NCBI GenBank assembly: GCA_029204225.1
Contig: CM055096.1
Coordinates: 40,562,733 to 40,626,732 of the forward strand
DNA: 64,000 bases
Source of the DNA: Diphasiastrum complanatum
Lineage: Eukaryota > Streptophyta > Lycopodiopsida > Lycopodiales > Lycopodiaceae
Reading direction: 5' to 3'
Shown: piece after piece, positions 52,360 through 63,689 of the stretch
Position numbering within the stretch: position 1 is the first letter of the stretch
How the letters are laid out: every line of letters starts with the position of its first letter
Made by a program: the position numbers and the translations under genes
The notes under the pieces: generated by a model
Seen by the model: the letters and a program-made list of their open reading frames with translations, nothing else
Databases searched by the model: none
Told to the model about the DNA's origin: nothing

Positions 52360-53523
52360 TCAAAACTGGCGTAATCGACTGCCACGCACCGGAGTATCAA
52401 ATCGTTTTCCGTCCCAGTGCTCAAGAATTACTGCGCCATAGTTCAGGATTTCCTTCACTTTATACGGGCCTTCATCGGTAAACTTCAATTTTTCCTTGAT
52501 CAGCTTGGTTTTGTACATCAGTGCAAGATCTCCTGCTTTCAAATCCTTTTTGTGCAATCGACGATCGTGCCATGTCTTTCGGCGAGCTTTCTCTGCTGCT
52601 AAAGCATGAACTACCATCAATCGGATTTCACATAATTTGTGCAACGCTTCATGATGTAGTTGTAGAGACTTATCATCATTTAACCATTCTGTTGTCGCTA
52701 TACATAAAGATGAGATTAAAAATTCAATCGGCATGATAGCATCTTGACCATAAACTAGTTGAAAGGGTGTTTGATTTGTACTATTTTTGTAAGCGGTTCT
52801 GAATGCCCATAATGTTGCATACAATTTATGTTCCCAATCAGACCGACTCGCTTCAACTGTCTTTGTCATAATAGTGCAGAGAATCTTATTGGAAGATTCA
52901 GCTTCGCCATTCCCTCTGGGATAGTAAAGAGTACTAAATCTGTGTATAACAAAAAAATCTTCCAGTAAATACTTTATTGTTTGATTAAGAAAGTGCGTAC
53001 CCCGATCACTGACAATATCAATCGGACATCCAAATATGATTATAATATTTTCATAGAGAAACTTGGCCGTAGATTTTGCATCAGCAACTTTGACAGCTTT
53101 AGCTTCAACCCACTTGGTCATATAATCAGTAGCTACGATAATGTATCGAGCCTGAGATCCTTGCGCAGCAGGATGAATAGGACCAACATAATCCAGTCCC
53201 AATTTTTCAAACGGTGGTTGCGATAAAACCGAATGCAAGGGTCCATAGTTCTGTCTGGTAGGCCGTTGTGCTCGCTGGCAAACATCACATGTCTGAATAT
53301 AATTTTCTGTGTCCTTATGAAGCGTAGGCCACCAACAACCTGATTGCAAAAGTTTGCAAACCATAATATCTGTAGAGAAGTGTCCTTCGCCCATGCCATC
53401 ATGTGAAAACATGATTAAATCTGAGATTTCATGTGGTAAAACACATCTACGTAGAATATTGTCTGATCCACAACGATACAATTGTCCTGCAATCAATTGA
53501 TAAGGTTGAGCCTTATGAATCAA
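52360..53523 (-). CDS. Ty3/gypsy integrase, intact 387-codon frame (Tat-like)
   Basis: It would insert the retroelement DNA into the genome. The HHCC finger is H41, H48, C79, C82 (FSHDGMGEGHFSTDIM, CDVCQ). The catalytic core is complete: D111 (KLGLDYVGPI), D173 (DIVSDRGTHF) and E209 (NGEAESSNK), with 35 residues between the last two as in active integrases. The C-terminal part has RTWHDRRLHKKDLKAGDLAL and GPYKVKEI and ends VRGSRLRQF with no chromodomain, as in Tat-type elements. It is really the 3' end of a longer pol whose RT part upstream is broken, so the ATG given is just the first in frame. No stop lies within, in contrast to the rest of the element. Confidence 0.88.
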   Translation of the reverse strand: MIHKAQPYQLIAGQLYRCGSDNILRRCVLPHEISDLIMFSHDGMGEGHFSTDIMVCKLLQSGCWWPTLHKDTENYIQTCDVCQRAQRPTRQNYGPLHSVLSQPPFEKLGLDYVGPIHPAAQGSQARYIIVATDYMTKWVEAKAVKVADAKSTAKFLYENIIIIFGCPIDIVSDRGTHFLNQTIKYLLEDFFVIHRFSTLYYPRGNGEAESSNKILCTIMTKTVEASRSDWEHKLYATLWAFRTAYKNSTNQTPFQLVYGQDAIMPIEFLISSLCIATTEWLNDDKSLQLHHEALHKLCEIRLMVVHALAAEKARRKTWHDRRLHKKDLKAGDLALMYKTKLIKEKLKFTDEGPYKVKEILNYGAVILEHWDGKRFDTPVRGSRLRQF

Positions 53524-54860
53524 TTGTCTCTTCTATACTTTTGTCAAAGAGTCATTCGATAGTCCTAGCATCAGGTACTCAACAATATCCGCTGTTCACT
53601 CAAGTACTGCTTCTACATAGAACAATGCAGCATCTGGTAAATCATCATCCACCTCAATATTAACTGGTGCGGATTCGATTCGCAAAACGTGATCGGCTAG
53701 ATAATGTTGCATCCCCTTTCAAACCACAATTTGAAAGTCAAATTTAGTCAATAACAGTAGCCATCTTGCAATACGTCCAGTAATGCATGTCTTGTTTACC
53801 AAGTAAAATAACGGCTGGTGATCCGTATAAAATACAAAAGGCGTTTCCATGAGGTAGTGACGAAATTTTCGAACAGAAAAAATCATGGCTAACGCTTCAC
53901 GTTCTGTTGTTGAATAATCCTTCTCTGGATCTGTAAGTTGTTTGCTTGCAAATCGTATAGGATAGTCCTTCTTATAATCACCTGGCTACGTCAAAACTGA
54001 TCCAATGGCGTATTTCGAGGCATCCGTGTGAACATGAAATTCAACCGTCCAATTTGGAGAATGCAGTATCGGTGCTAAAGTTAATGATTTTTTTAATTTT
54101 TCAAAGGCTTCTAACGCCTCTACTGTCCAAATAGAAACAATAGTCAGTTTGTATATAGGTCGTGCTAAATCCGAAAAGAAGATAATAAAAATTCGTTAGT
54201 AGTTCGCATGACCCATAAACACATAATCTCCACAAATCATTGTTGGCAGTGGCAATTCCACAATAATCTTGATTTTAGAATAATCTGTGGCAATACCATG
54301 TCTCGATATCACATGTCCAAGCACAACTCCATATCTGGCATTTTTCTGGATTTAGAGAAATTTGATATTTGCGACATCTTTCAAATACTTTCTCCAATCG
54401 ATCCAGGTGGTTTGTATCTATACTATATGGACTCCCAGGTCATCCAAGTAAATTTCAAGAAATTTCTGTAGATAATGTTTAAAAGCAAATTGCATTACTC
54501 TTTGGAATGAACTTGGTGCATTATAGAGTCCAAATGGCATTACTTTGTAAGCATAGGTGCCCCATTATGTTGCAAAAGTGGTTTTGTGGCGATTGGTAGG
54601 TGCAATCTTAACTTGGTCACTAAATTCATCTAGGAAACTATAAGCTTCCGCTCTAACAAGGCGATCCAAAATGCTTTCAGTAAAAGGTAACTAAAAGTGA
54701 TCCTTCTGTGTTAGTTTGTTCAAAGCTTTGATATTCACACAAATTTTCAATTTCCATTCTTCTTAGGAACAATGACAATCGGTGAGATCCATTCGGTATG
54801 CTCGATCTCATAAATGAAATCGATGTCAAGCAATCTCTGAAGTTCTTTCTTATCAGGTCT
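53524..54860 (-). pseudogene. Gypsy RT and RNase H, decayed
   Basis: The minus strand shows RNase H pieces (PFVFYTDHQPLFYLVNK, GRIARWLLLLTKFDFQIVV, HYLADHVLR) just upstream of the integrase. RT pieces include KHYLQKFLEIYLDDLGV with the YLDD site (about 54430-54475) and FGLYNAPSSFQRVMQF. Many stops and shifts occur. It belongs with the integrase at 52360. Confidence 0.8.
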
Positions 54861-55950
54861 ACAACATTAGGATTACAGCGATAGAACTTTGTAACCTTTG
54901 GAACTGCATCATGTACTAAAGGTATGGTATGTTCAATAGCTGACGTCGGAATACCCTTCAAATCTTGATAAGTCCATGCAAAGCAATCTTGATACTTAAT
55001 AAGTAACATGCGGAGTGTTTGATATTGTTCTGGATAAAGTTGTGATCCAACTTGTACAATCTTTTGTGGTTCTTTGGGTTCGACAAGATTCATTGGTTGT
55101 GTCTTAGCTGGGCCATCGTAAACATCTTTCGAGTCTGGCACGTGTTCTTCGGGTTCATGATGTGCTTTAGGTAACATGATAACCACATCGTCTAATGTAT
55201 AACATTTAAAATGTTCGGGCATATCATGCTCGACTGCATCTTGTTCCTTTTCGAAAGGACTTGTCTTTGATCTTCGCTTAGCCTTCTTAGCAGGGATTAA
55301 TCGTGGAGGTGATGACTTCCGAGACGATGATGTCTTGCTAGAATTCTGACTTGTAGAATCATCCTCGACTTTTCCTTTGTCTTTATCCAGTAAGGGTGGC
55401 ACATTTGCTGAATCAATCTTTTGAGGAGGATTTTCTTATTGTTGGTTCATCAGGAATATTACGCACTCCAAATCTGGTCGGATCCATATGATTTAGAATC
55501 TGCTCATCCGTAAGTTCTGCAATTTTGTCATCATAAGTCAAGGCATGACTCACATGTATGAGGTCATTTTCAATCGGATCTGGTATAGGTTCCGTTGATA
55601 TCCAAGCTACATTCAGCACATTCAATGAAAAAGTGATCGGTGTATCCAAGGTTCGATCCAATAAGAATATCTCACTCAAATCTGACTGATTATCTTGTTG
55701 ACACATATATCCTGTTGTACAATCAATTGTTGCAAGAGCTTCATTCCAGTTGACAGTATCCATTTGACATGGAGTACTTCATTAGATTCTTCTCCCATTT
55801 GGGCATACCATTGCTAAATTATCCGAGGATTGAAGTTGCAAAAAGCAATCTCATGATTAGGCGAATTATACAAATGACATACACTGATTTCCATTCGTTT
55901 TTTCAATTGAGGACACTCATTCACTGTGTGATTTCCTGTGCAAATAGAAC
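54861..55950 (-). pseudogene. Gypsy zinc knuckle and protease-RT linker (element I)
   Basis: On the minus strand a knuckle-like CSICTGNHTVNECPQLKKR (about 55895-55950) leads into the acidic linker EIFLLDRTLDTPITFSLNVL. This continues past a stop as a Ser/Lys-rich stretch and KYQDCFAWTYQDLKGIPTSA, the pre-RT motif. The DSG protease present in element II is absent here, so a deletion is likely. It corresponds segment by segment to element II. Confidence 0.7.
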
Positions 55951-55954
55951 ACTA

Positions 55955-58291
55955 GACATTTTCTTTTTTAGTAACCACATTAAGGTTTTTGAGATCAATG
56001 CATATACAAAGCTTGCCATTTTTCTTGGAAACCACCTCGATGGGTGATACCCAATCCGTGTGTTGGACTTCATAAATGAAACCAGCATTGAGGAGCTTCT
56101 TAATATCTTTGTCAATATGTTCACGATAAACCGGGTTACAACAGTAAGGCTTAGCTCAAATAGGCCTAGCATTCTCCTCTAATGGAATAGTATGGACGAC
56201 TATTTCAGGTGGAACTCCCTTCATTTCGGTATAATTCCAGGCAAATACATCCCTGTATTTGCGTAGTAAGGACTGTAAATCAAGAAGTTGACCTGGCGTG
56301 AGGTGGGCCGCTTCAACATGAACAATACGATCCATGTCCTCATCAAGATCTTTAAGATTGAGCGGTATGGTCTTTGTTGGTCCTTCAAGGGAATGGAAAG
56401 TTTGTGTAGGTTCTCGTTGGGGTTGCGACAACTGAATGACCATGTCATCAAGTATGAAATCTTCGAATCTGCTTGGTAGGTCAAAGGGAGGTTCCACAAA
56501 GTTCTCTGGAACTTTACGAATCATCGATGTGGATGTGCTAGCAAATGTCGAAGTTGTATCGCAGGGGTGGTCCTTTTGTTGTTCGGACAACGACTTGATG
56601 GATTGCTTAAGCTTGTCATGCATCTATTTTTGTCGCTCGTTTAGTTTGGTGTCGACGATTTTGTTTTTTTGTAATCGAGGTTTTTTGGGTTGTTGAGGAG
56701 GTGGTGTTGTTGCCTCTCAAATCAATTCTTCATTTATTGCATCCCAGACTTCATCTAGATACATATATATCCCATTGGTAGACCTTAGGTTTGGGCCGAT
56801 AGGCCACTGTGTTGACTACTTTGGATGTGAGTTGCACATGAGTCATAGGCCCAGGCGACTTAATCTCTTTTGGGATCGATTTTGGTGCATACCATTTTTG
56901 AGCAAGATACATGAGGACTTGGTCATCAGTCATCACGTCATCATTTACCGAAAGAATATCTTCTTTCAAAACATGGGCGACAGAAATACTAGGTTCTTCT
57001 GGGCACCAATCTATAGGAATTGGATCTATCATCATTAATGGAATGATGGGTGTCTCTATGTCCATAGAAGATGGTAGAATATATGTGTCTTCTGCGGCGG
57101 TTTCTATGCGGCATCTATTGGAATCGGCACAATCCACGGTGGCTCATGCTTGTCCCCAACTAATTATATCGATTGATCTTGTATTGTGTCCTTTCGGCAT
57201 GATTGGAACACTATCATAGTCGTCATAAGTGGTAGATGACCAATCATCATAAACCTTGGCGGGCTTAACGTGGCCAGCCAAGTCAACAATGACTCATTTT
57301 TCATTGTTGCCAAAGGTTATTTTACTATGCTTCCAATCTTGGACGACGCTTGCTATTTGTAGCTAGGGTGTGCCAAGAAGGGGTTTATATGTGTGTGCAT
57401 CATCGGTAGATCAAGGATGACACAATCTATGGTAAACTTGACTCTTGCAATACAGACTGGTATATTTGATAAGTCATCTGCAGGGTCGGTTACTCGTTGA
57501 TCGGCCATACGGAGTTTGTATCATGGCAAATCTAAGTTATTGAACCCCCATGACCTTGCTAGTGACAAAGCCATGATGTTTACACCTGATCCACTATCAA
57601 AGATAGTGGATACTGCTAGATAATCTCTGTAGTGCATAGGTAAGGTGATGCTAGTCCCCTTAGCAACATCGATATTCATCAGATTCATGGGAATCTCAGA
57701 AATTTCTGGAATCTCATCGGGTTTTTGCTGTTCATTTGAGATATGGGGCAGCTGAAAACTTCTATGGATATAGCTTTGGAGGCCGGTGAAAGATTTCATG
57801 GCACTATGGAACGACATTGTGATATGAGCCTACAGGAGTTTAGAGAAAACTTCGAATCCCTATAGGGGTTGCTCTTTTGTGAGGATCGGAGTAGATAATG
57901 GATGTTCCATATTCTGTTCCTCCTGCAAAACCTCATCTCGGAATTCGTTGTATCGCCGTTGTTTTACTCGTGGGTTTGGGTAGTCACGTGGTAATGTGGA
58001 AGCTGTCAAAGAGCTTCCCGTATGGTCAGCAGGTTTTTCTAGGTTTTGTTGTTGTTGTTGAGCTTGGCGTTGGGCTCGAGTGAGGACTCTAACAGCTGCA
58101 AAAAAGATATGTAGTGCAAGTAGGATCCTGTTTGGTTGCTTGGAGTAATCTTTGAAGTTGTGTTTAGGAACACAGTTTGGAAATTCCGCATGGTATTGGT
58201 TTTTTACTTTACAACCGACCATGAAATGGCCCGTTTCGCCACTAATGAAGCATCTGTTGCTCATGGGCCCTTGGGCAATTGCATAGGCCAT
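55955..58291 (-). pseudogene. Second Tat-like gypsy fragment, head-to-tail (element II)
   Basis: On the minus strand a degenerate knuckle (CFISGETGHFMVGCK) is followed by a Gln-rich tail, the protease site STIFDSGSGVNIMALS and a linker with IPIDWCPEEPSISVAHVL. Then come KYRDVFAWNYTEMKGVPPE and the beginning of RT (FIYEVQHTDWVSPIEVVSKK, LCICIDLKNL), where it ends at the zinc knuckle of element I. Stops separate the parts. It shares order and motifs with element I but is clearly diverged. Confidence 0.78.
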
Positions 58292-58499
58292 CTTGGATGG
58301 CTAGCAATCCTGGAGTTTCTGGATTTGGAAAATGCTCATCTCGTTTGCATGAGTATGAGGTATCCTCATGATAGTGTGCGGAACTACCAGAAGTGGGTGT
58401 TGTATCTTGATGGTATGATGGATCATAGGAGTGATCGACAAAATGGGTTTGAGCTGATTCTTTATGGGGTAGGTCTCCCAGAGATTTTCAAGTTGATGT

Positions 58500-58890
58500 T
58501 ATGCCTACGGATAAACCTTATAAGTTGTCTACCAAATATTGTAGACCGTTTTGAATTATAAGAAAAATTGGTTCTTTAGCTTATGAACTTAATCTTCAGG
58601 ATAAGTCGACTGCTCATCTAGTGTTTCATGTAAGTCGGTTAAAATTAAGTTTAGATGAAGGTGATGTAGTTGGATCTGATGAGAATCTCTGATGAGGATC
58701 TTACCCACTTGGAGAATTTATCGCTTAGTGTACCTTTGGAACCTGAAAGATTACTCAGAACAATAGATAAACAATTGAGAAATCATTCTATCTCTGAGTG
58801 CTTGATTAGGTGGAAGGGTCAAATGAGGATGATGATTCATGGGAAAGAGCTGAAAGCATAAAGAAGAGCTTCTCTAGTTTTCACTTTTGA
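58500..58890 (+). pseudogene. Chromovirus (gypsy) integrase tail with chromodomain remnant
   Basis: The plus strand reads GSLAYELNLQDKSTAHLVFH and VSRLKLSLDEGDVVG, the integrase C-terminal region. A shifted frame follows with CLIRWKG and DDDSWERAESIKKSF, the second half of a chromodomain. Chromodomains steer integration to heterochromatin. It is broken by stops and frameshifts and is of a different lineage from the minus-strand elements to its left. Confidence 0.65.
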
Positions 58891-58899
58891 GAATAGAAG

Positions 58900-59632
58900 T
58901 TGTTCAAGGGGGGGAGAATGTTACATCTATGTCTAGTATGAGGGATTCGGAATAGTTCCTGACATGGATAGCCGATACTCCAGTGCATAAGGTTGTTAGT
59001 TTCGCGACATCATTCCGGGCTTGGCTGGTAATGTAATTAATAATCATCTAGTACTCTAATTGGACCTATGGAGCTTTTTATGGTGATTGACAGCTTTTGT
59101 GCAAGAATAGGAGGTCAAATGCTTTTGATAGGAATGGAGGGATCCTAGAGGAAATATTTTCTATTTTTTGGAGATTATATAACCTGGTGGAACTCGCCCA
59201 TCTCCTCATTGTACTTTTTGATTTCAAAAGCCAGGATCCCCTCCTCTCTTGCATTCACTCATCTTGGATTGGGGGTGAAGTGGTTAGGGTTTTTACTAGA
59301 TTGACTACTACAACTTGGAAACTTTCAGTTTGTACCACTCATTCAATATAGCATGGTCTATGAAAATAGTAGATGACAACAAGGCTTCTTAAAACGGTGT
59401 TGTTCACTACATTAGCCTCCATGGATGTTGAATTATGATAACATCATGGCTACCCACTATTACTTAATGTTGTTTCATTTTATCCTTGGATTTTTAATAA
59501 GAAACAAATAAGTATCAAAACTTGTAAAAGATTGCAATTTACTAAAGTGGCCACTTCTAACGCCCATCAATTGAATTATCGTCGTTATTCCATTGGATGG
59601 ACTACGACCCATTCATTGTTTAGTAGTGCTAA
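58900..59632. other. No supported feature
   Basis: The purine-rich ttcaaggggggagaatg at 58904-58920 resembles a gypsy polypurine tract and is followed by TGTTACATC-like sequence, so a gypsy 3' LTR may begin near 58919. I could not find its end. Confidence 0.35.
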
Positions 59633-59637
59633 CTTAT

Positions 59638-59890
59638 AGTTAAAATAGCAATGATCGACTTATATAGTACTTTCTAAATTTGACGGTACCACGTGTGCCC
59701 AGTTCTAGAATTATCGGGCCATCTTTCTTTTACGACCCTTTGAGTGCTCTTAAGTAATCTTATCCTTGTAGTTGCTAACTAGTGTGAATATATAGTGTGG
59801 AAGATCAATTATGTCTTGCCTTGTCTTGGTGCACTTGACGTCATGCTGTGGTGATTGATTCGGTCGGGTTTTTAAATCATATTCTCAACT
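59638..59890 (+). repeat. copia-3 left LTR
   Basis: It shares atagcaatgatcgacttata, ctagaattatcgggc, tctttcttttacga and ggtcgggtttttaaatcat with the right LTR. It carries several substitutions and small indels, for example accacgtgtg, which is missing in the right copy. It ends before TGGTATTAGAGC. Confidence 0.85.
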
Positions 59891-59902
59891 TGGTATTAGA
59901 GC
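59891..59902 (+). promoter_or_regulatory. copia-3 primer-binding site
   Basis: TGGTATTAGAGC has one mismatch to the tRNA-iMet copia consensus. Confidence 0.8.
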
Positions 59903-60072
59903 CCTTGGTGGCTACAATCACCGGACAAGAACAGAGAGCTACGAATTCATGGCGGTTTGTTGGCTGGGTAGCACAAAACCGAGTCTATGGAGATTTGTGG
60001 AATAGCGTGAAACTGTAAGAGGATTTAGAGACAGAGGATTGTCGGCTGAAAAGAAATAGAAGCCTTGCTTCA

Positions 60073-61179
60073 ATGGCTAAGTGGACTATGCTACGCCTTA
60101 TCATCGCCTTAGCATCTCATTTTGGGTGGAAGATCCATCAAATGGATGTGAAGTCCGCATTTTTGAATGGTGACTTGGAGGAAGAAGTTTACATGGTCCA
60201 ACCACAGGGCTTCATGGCAAAGGGACAAGAACATAAGGTGTGCAAGCTACGCAAGGCACTCTATGGCCTCAAGCAAGCGCCACGTGCATGGTATGGACGG
60301 ATTAACCATTACTTTCTTTCTCATGAGTTTGTAAGGACAAATTTAGATCCAAATCTTTGTGTTCTTATTAACGAAGATAACATTGCCTTGATTGTACTTT
60401 ATGTTGATGATATTATTATCACGGGCAATGATGAGAATCTCATTCATTCTATCAAAGCCAACTTGTGCAAGCAATTTGATATGACAGATATAGATCTTAT
60501 GCACTATTGCTTCGGTGTCGAAGTATGGCAAAATGACAATGATATTAGGCTATGTCAAAGCAAGTACGTACGCGAGATATTAGAGAGATTTTGCATGACA
60601 GAGTGCAAGCCTTCCATCACTCCTTGCGAAGCTGGTAAGAAGTTGTATGATAGTACACAGGTTGATGCTATTTTATATCATCAACTAGTTGGGAGTTTGA
60701 TCTATCTTACGACTACACGTCCTGATATCTGCTATGCTGTAAGTCTGATTAGTCAATTCATGTCATCACCCACTATGGATCATTGGAAAGCTGCGATGAG
60801 GATTTTAAGGTACGTGAAAGGTACACCTAACCTTGGCTTGGTCTACAAAAGACAAAGTACTTTACCTAAGTTGCAAGGCTATGTTGACGTTGATTGGGCA
60901 GGAAATGTAGATGATAGAAAGTCAACAACAGGTTATGCTTTCAACTTTGGTAGTGGTTGTTTTTCATGGTCTAGCAAAAAGAAGGACACCATTTCTCTTT
61001 CTTCTACAAAAGCTGAATATAAAGCTTTAAGTTCTGCTACTCAGGAAGCTATTTGGCTGCGTAAGTTGTTGAGTGAGATTGGCATGAAGCAGGTACATCC
61101 TACTTCTGTGATGGCCAAAGTGGAATATAGTTGGCTAAGAATCATGTCTTTCACGCGAGAACAAAACATATTGAAGTGA
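60073..61179 (+). CDS. copia-3 reverse transcriptase-RNase H frame
   Basis: An open frame of 368 codons. RT begins LRLIIALASHFGWKIHQMDV and continues KSAFLNGDLEEEVYMVQPQG, ALYGLKQAPRAWY and IVLYVDDIIITGND, with the catalytic YVDD intact. The RNase H part has GSLIYLTTTRPDICYAVSLI, GYVDVDWAGNVDDRKSTTGY, KKDTISLSSTKAEYKALSSA and EAIWLRKLL. Near 61110 the frame shifts; the expected KNHVFHARTKHIEVKYHFV and [18 protein letters not shown] lie in other frames up to about 61326. The product is therefore RT plus an incomplete RNase H. It has no gag or integrase of its own. Confidence 0.88.
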   Translation: MAKWTMLRLIIALASHFGWKIHQMDVKSAFLNGDLEEEVYMVQPQGFMAKGQEHKVCKLRKALYGLKQAPRAWYGRINHYFLSHEFVRTNLDPNLCVLINEDNIALIVLYVDDIIITGNDENLIHSIKANLCKQFDMTDIDLMHYCFGVEVWQNDNDIRLCQSKYVREILERFCMTECKPSITPCEAGKKLYDSTQVDAILYHQLVGSLIYLTTTRPDICYAVSLISQFMSSPTMDHWKAAMRILRYVKGTPNLGLVYKRQSTLPKLQGYVDVDWAGNVDDRKSTTGYAFNFGSGCFSWSSKKKDTISLSSTKAEYKALSSATQEAIWLRKLLSEIGMKQVHPTSVMAKVEYSWLRIMSFTREQNILK

Positions 61180-61398
61180 AATATCACTTTGTGTGTGAAA
61201 AGCTACAATTAGAAGTGTTACACAGTGTTCTACGACATTACAAGTTGCTGATATATTTACGAAAGCTTTAAGTAAAGAAAAGTTTCAAACTTTTAGAGCT
61301 AAACTCGGCTTAGATTTGGTTATATAAAAAGCTTTTACTTATGATACTATCATGGAGGTATGTTCCATCAATAGAGTAAACCTTAAAATAAAGAGAGA

Positions 61399-61654
61399 TG
61401 TTGATCATTGAGAATAGCAATGATCGACTTATACAGTGCTTTCTAAATTTGACGGTACTGCCCAATTCTAGAATTATCGGGTCGTCTTTCTTTTACGAGC
61501 CCTTTGAGTGCTCTTAAGTAATTTTATCCTTGTACTTGCTAATTAGTGTGAATATACAGTGTGGAAGAGCAATTCTGTCTTGTCTTGTCTTGTTGCACTT
61601 GACGTTGTGCTGTGGTGATTGATTCGGTCGGGTTTTTAAATCATATTCTCAACT
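61399..61654 (+). repeat. copia-3 right LTR
   Basis: It is preceded by the purine-rich aaaataaagagaga, begins TGTTGATCATTGAGAATAGC and ends ..ATTCTCAACT, followed by CTTAT. Confidence 0.85.
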
Positions 61655-61659
61655 CTTAT

Positions 61660-62579
61660 CACTACTGCAATTGGCATTTTGTAATTAAATATGACTTCAA
61701 TTTTTTTGTAAAGCAAAAATTAGCCAAATTTCTAGTGTTGAAAAATCGTCTAACATGTGACTATCAACTGATTCTCGGATTATAGATTTCTTTTAGTTTC
61801 AAATACGAAACTGTGGATACTAACTTTCAACTTGTGACAAGTGATTTATGATTTCTGCAAGCTTGAACTAATGGATTGTGACTACTTTCATTAATACTGA
61901 TTCTAAAGTTGTGAATATTAAACCACAAAATCATGAATATTAATCATGAATTATGATATTAAATCTTGTAATTGTAAATGTTGAATGATAAAATCATATA
62001 TGTTGAAACGTGGGACTATGAAAATTGAATTCTGAAAACGTAAATTATGACATTTAAAGTATTGAATCTTGACTTCCATCAATAGTTAATGCTAAATTTC
62101 ATAATCACTTTTGTACATCTTAATCATGAAATTGTGTAGTAATTCGTGGAATTCATGTATACAATTTAATTTTGAAATCTAAAGAAATTGAATGTATATA
62201 TTGAATCTTGAATACTTAAGTACAAATTTGTGAATTATGAATCATCAAATTGTGAATAGGAAATTCTTGTGTAGATTAATGATCACACCAATTGATTGAT
62301 ATCTTGTGGAAATGTGTTACCCTTGAACTGGACATGAGATCAGAGCATCTACATGTCTTTGAATTTGTCATTTCCTACCCACCTCTGAACACAATTTGAA
62401 TCCAAGTCCAATCATTGAGACGAGAAAAAGAAATATCAATTAATATTCCAAAGTTCCATGAAAATTGGATTTACAAAGCAACTAGTAGGTTCGCGTCCAT
62501 TACATTCTAAAATCAATAGATTTGAATTGCATACATTTTTAATTTAAAAAACACACAACATTATTCTTCTTGTATGTTA
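61660..62579. other. AT-rich DNA, no genes seen
   Basis: It is filled with short gaat/attgtg words in varying order (for example gtgaattatgaatcatcaaattgtgaat) but has no clean period. No coding frame is present. Confidence 0.5.
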
Positions 62580-62640
62580 TCTATATATACTAAAAGAAAT
62601 TGGGTTTGCGAGCTGCGTGAGCTGCTTGGAAACCCAATTA
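62580..62640 (+). mobile_element. Possible Helitron 5' terminus
   Basis: TCTATATATACTAAAAG follows an A, as Helitron left ends (TC after A) usually do, and the next bases are AAATTGGGTTTGCGAGCTGC. No rolling-circle Rep/helicase coding and no CTRR hairpin end were found in the remaining 1.4 kb, so the element would be non-autonomous or extend beyond the window. Confidence 0.4.
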
Positions 62641-63295
62641 TTTTTTCCACTAAAAAAAGAGGCCTCAGGAAGGGGTAGGCCAAGGCCACGGGCAGGGGCT
62701 GGGACGATGGAGGTGGGGGTGCTAGCTGCCCACCCTTATATTTTGAATTTGCTCGCCCAGGGCATGCGTACTAGTATCTAACTAAAATCTTTTACACAAG
62801 GTTTCACCACACAATTCTTGTTCTTGTAGCTTATATGAAGGTTTTTGCTTATGTCCATCTTTGTTCCAGGAGGGATAGGACCAATGCTTGGAAAATCGAC
62901 AAACTATAGGAATAGAACTGGCAAGTTTTTTAAAAAATCGGCATCATAAAATGTTTGACGATTTTTTATACAAAGCATCTATACCTTTTTACAAGTAAAA
63001 TTCTTCAAAAAATCAAGAATTTTTATAAATTGCAAGTTTTTTTTAGGATAACTCAAAAGAGGTTTCCCGAGCACTCACGTGAAGTGAATTAAAGCTGCAT
63101 TTTATATATGGTCCTCATGTATATTCTTGCAGTTTTGATTTGATTGGAGTAGAAGGGCTTTTCAACTCCACTTATTATTATTATTATGGGCATTGATTGG
63201 GAGGAGCACATACCTGGAACCGAAATCCTTTGATTTCACAAAATAGAAAACAACACCAACAACATCATCTCATCTCAAATCAAAAGAAAAAACTA
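62641..63295. other. No supported feature
   Basis: A short G-rich patch (62660-62720) lies within AT-rich DNA. No coding frame is recognised. Confidence 0.4.
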
Positions 63296-63301
63296 GAACG
63301 A

Positions 63302-63665
63302 AATGTAATGGGTATGCACTATTTGCTGCTCAGGTCAAAACAAAAAAATACTAATAAGAAAGTAACTACATACTCTTTGTTGCTTGAATCGAAAGGAAAA
63401 AATGCAAATACTATGGCTACGAACTATTTGTTGCTCGGATCAACAGACAACAATTAAAAGCAAATGCAATGGCTACGTACTATTTGTTGCTCAGATCAAA
63501 AGAAAAAAACCAAAACCAAATGAAATGGCTATGTACTCTTTGCTGCTCGGATCAAAATAAAAATAACCAAAAGCAAATGCAATGGCTACGTACTCTTTGT
63601 TGCTTGAATCAAAAGCAAAAAAATCAAATCAAAAGCAATGACCACCTCTTTGCTGCTTGGATCAT
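63302..63665. repeat. Minisatellite, about 57-bp period, roughly 7 units
   Basis: Each unit contains aatg(g)cta(c/t)gtactnttt, g(t/c)tgctc(g/a)gatcaaaa and an A-rich spacer. Units start near 63306, 63363, 63408, 63466, 63520, 63577 and 63637 and vary in length through the A-rich spacer. Spacing is not always a multiple of 3, so the short frames over it are not a protein. Confidence 0.85.
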
Positions 63666-63689
63666 GAGAAGCTAACATGAAGTTTGGTT

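Larger units (their letters stand above)
59638..61654 (+). mobile_element. Deleted copia (copia-3) with both LTRs and target duplication
   Basis: LTRs lie at 59638-59890 and 61399-61654, and CTTAT flanks both sides (59633-59637 and 61655-61659). The interior has a primer-binding site, about 170 bp of leader, then RT-RNase H directly. Gag, protease and integrase are deleted. The first base of the left LTR appears changed (AGTTAA for TGTTGA). Confidence 0.82.

Noticed and set aside
63302-63665. CRISPR-like array
   Set aside because: The A-rich spacers are degenerate versions of one another, so this is a minisatellite.
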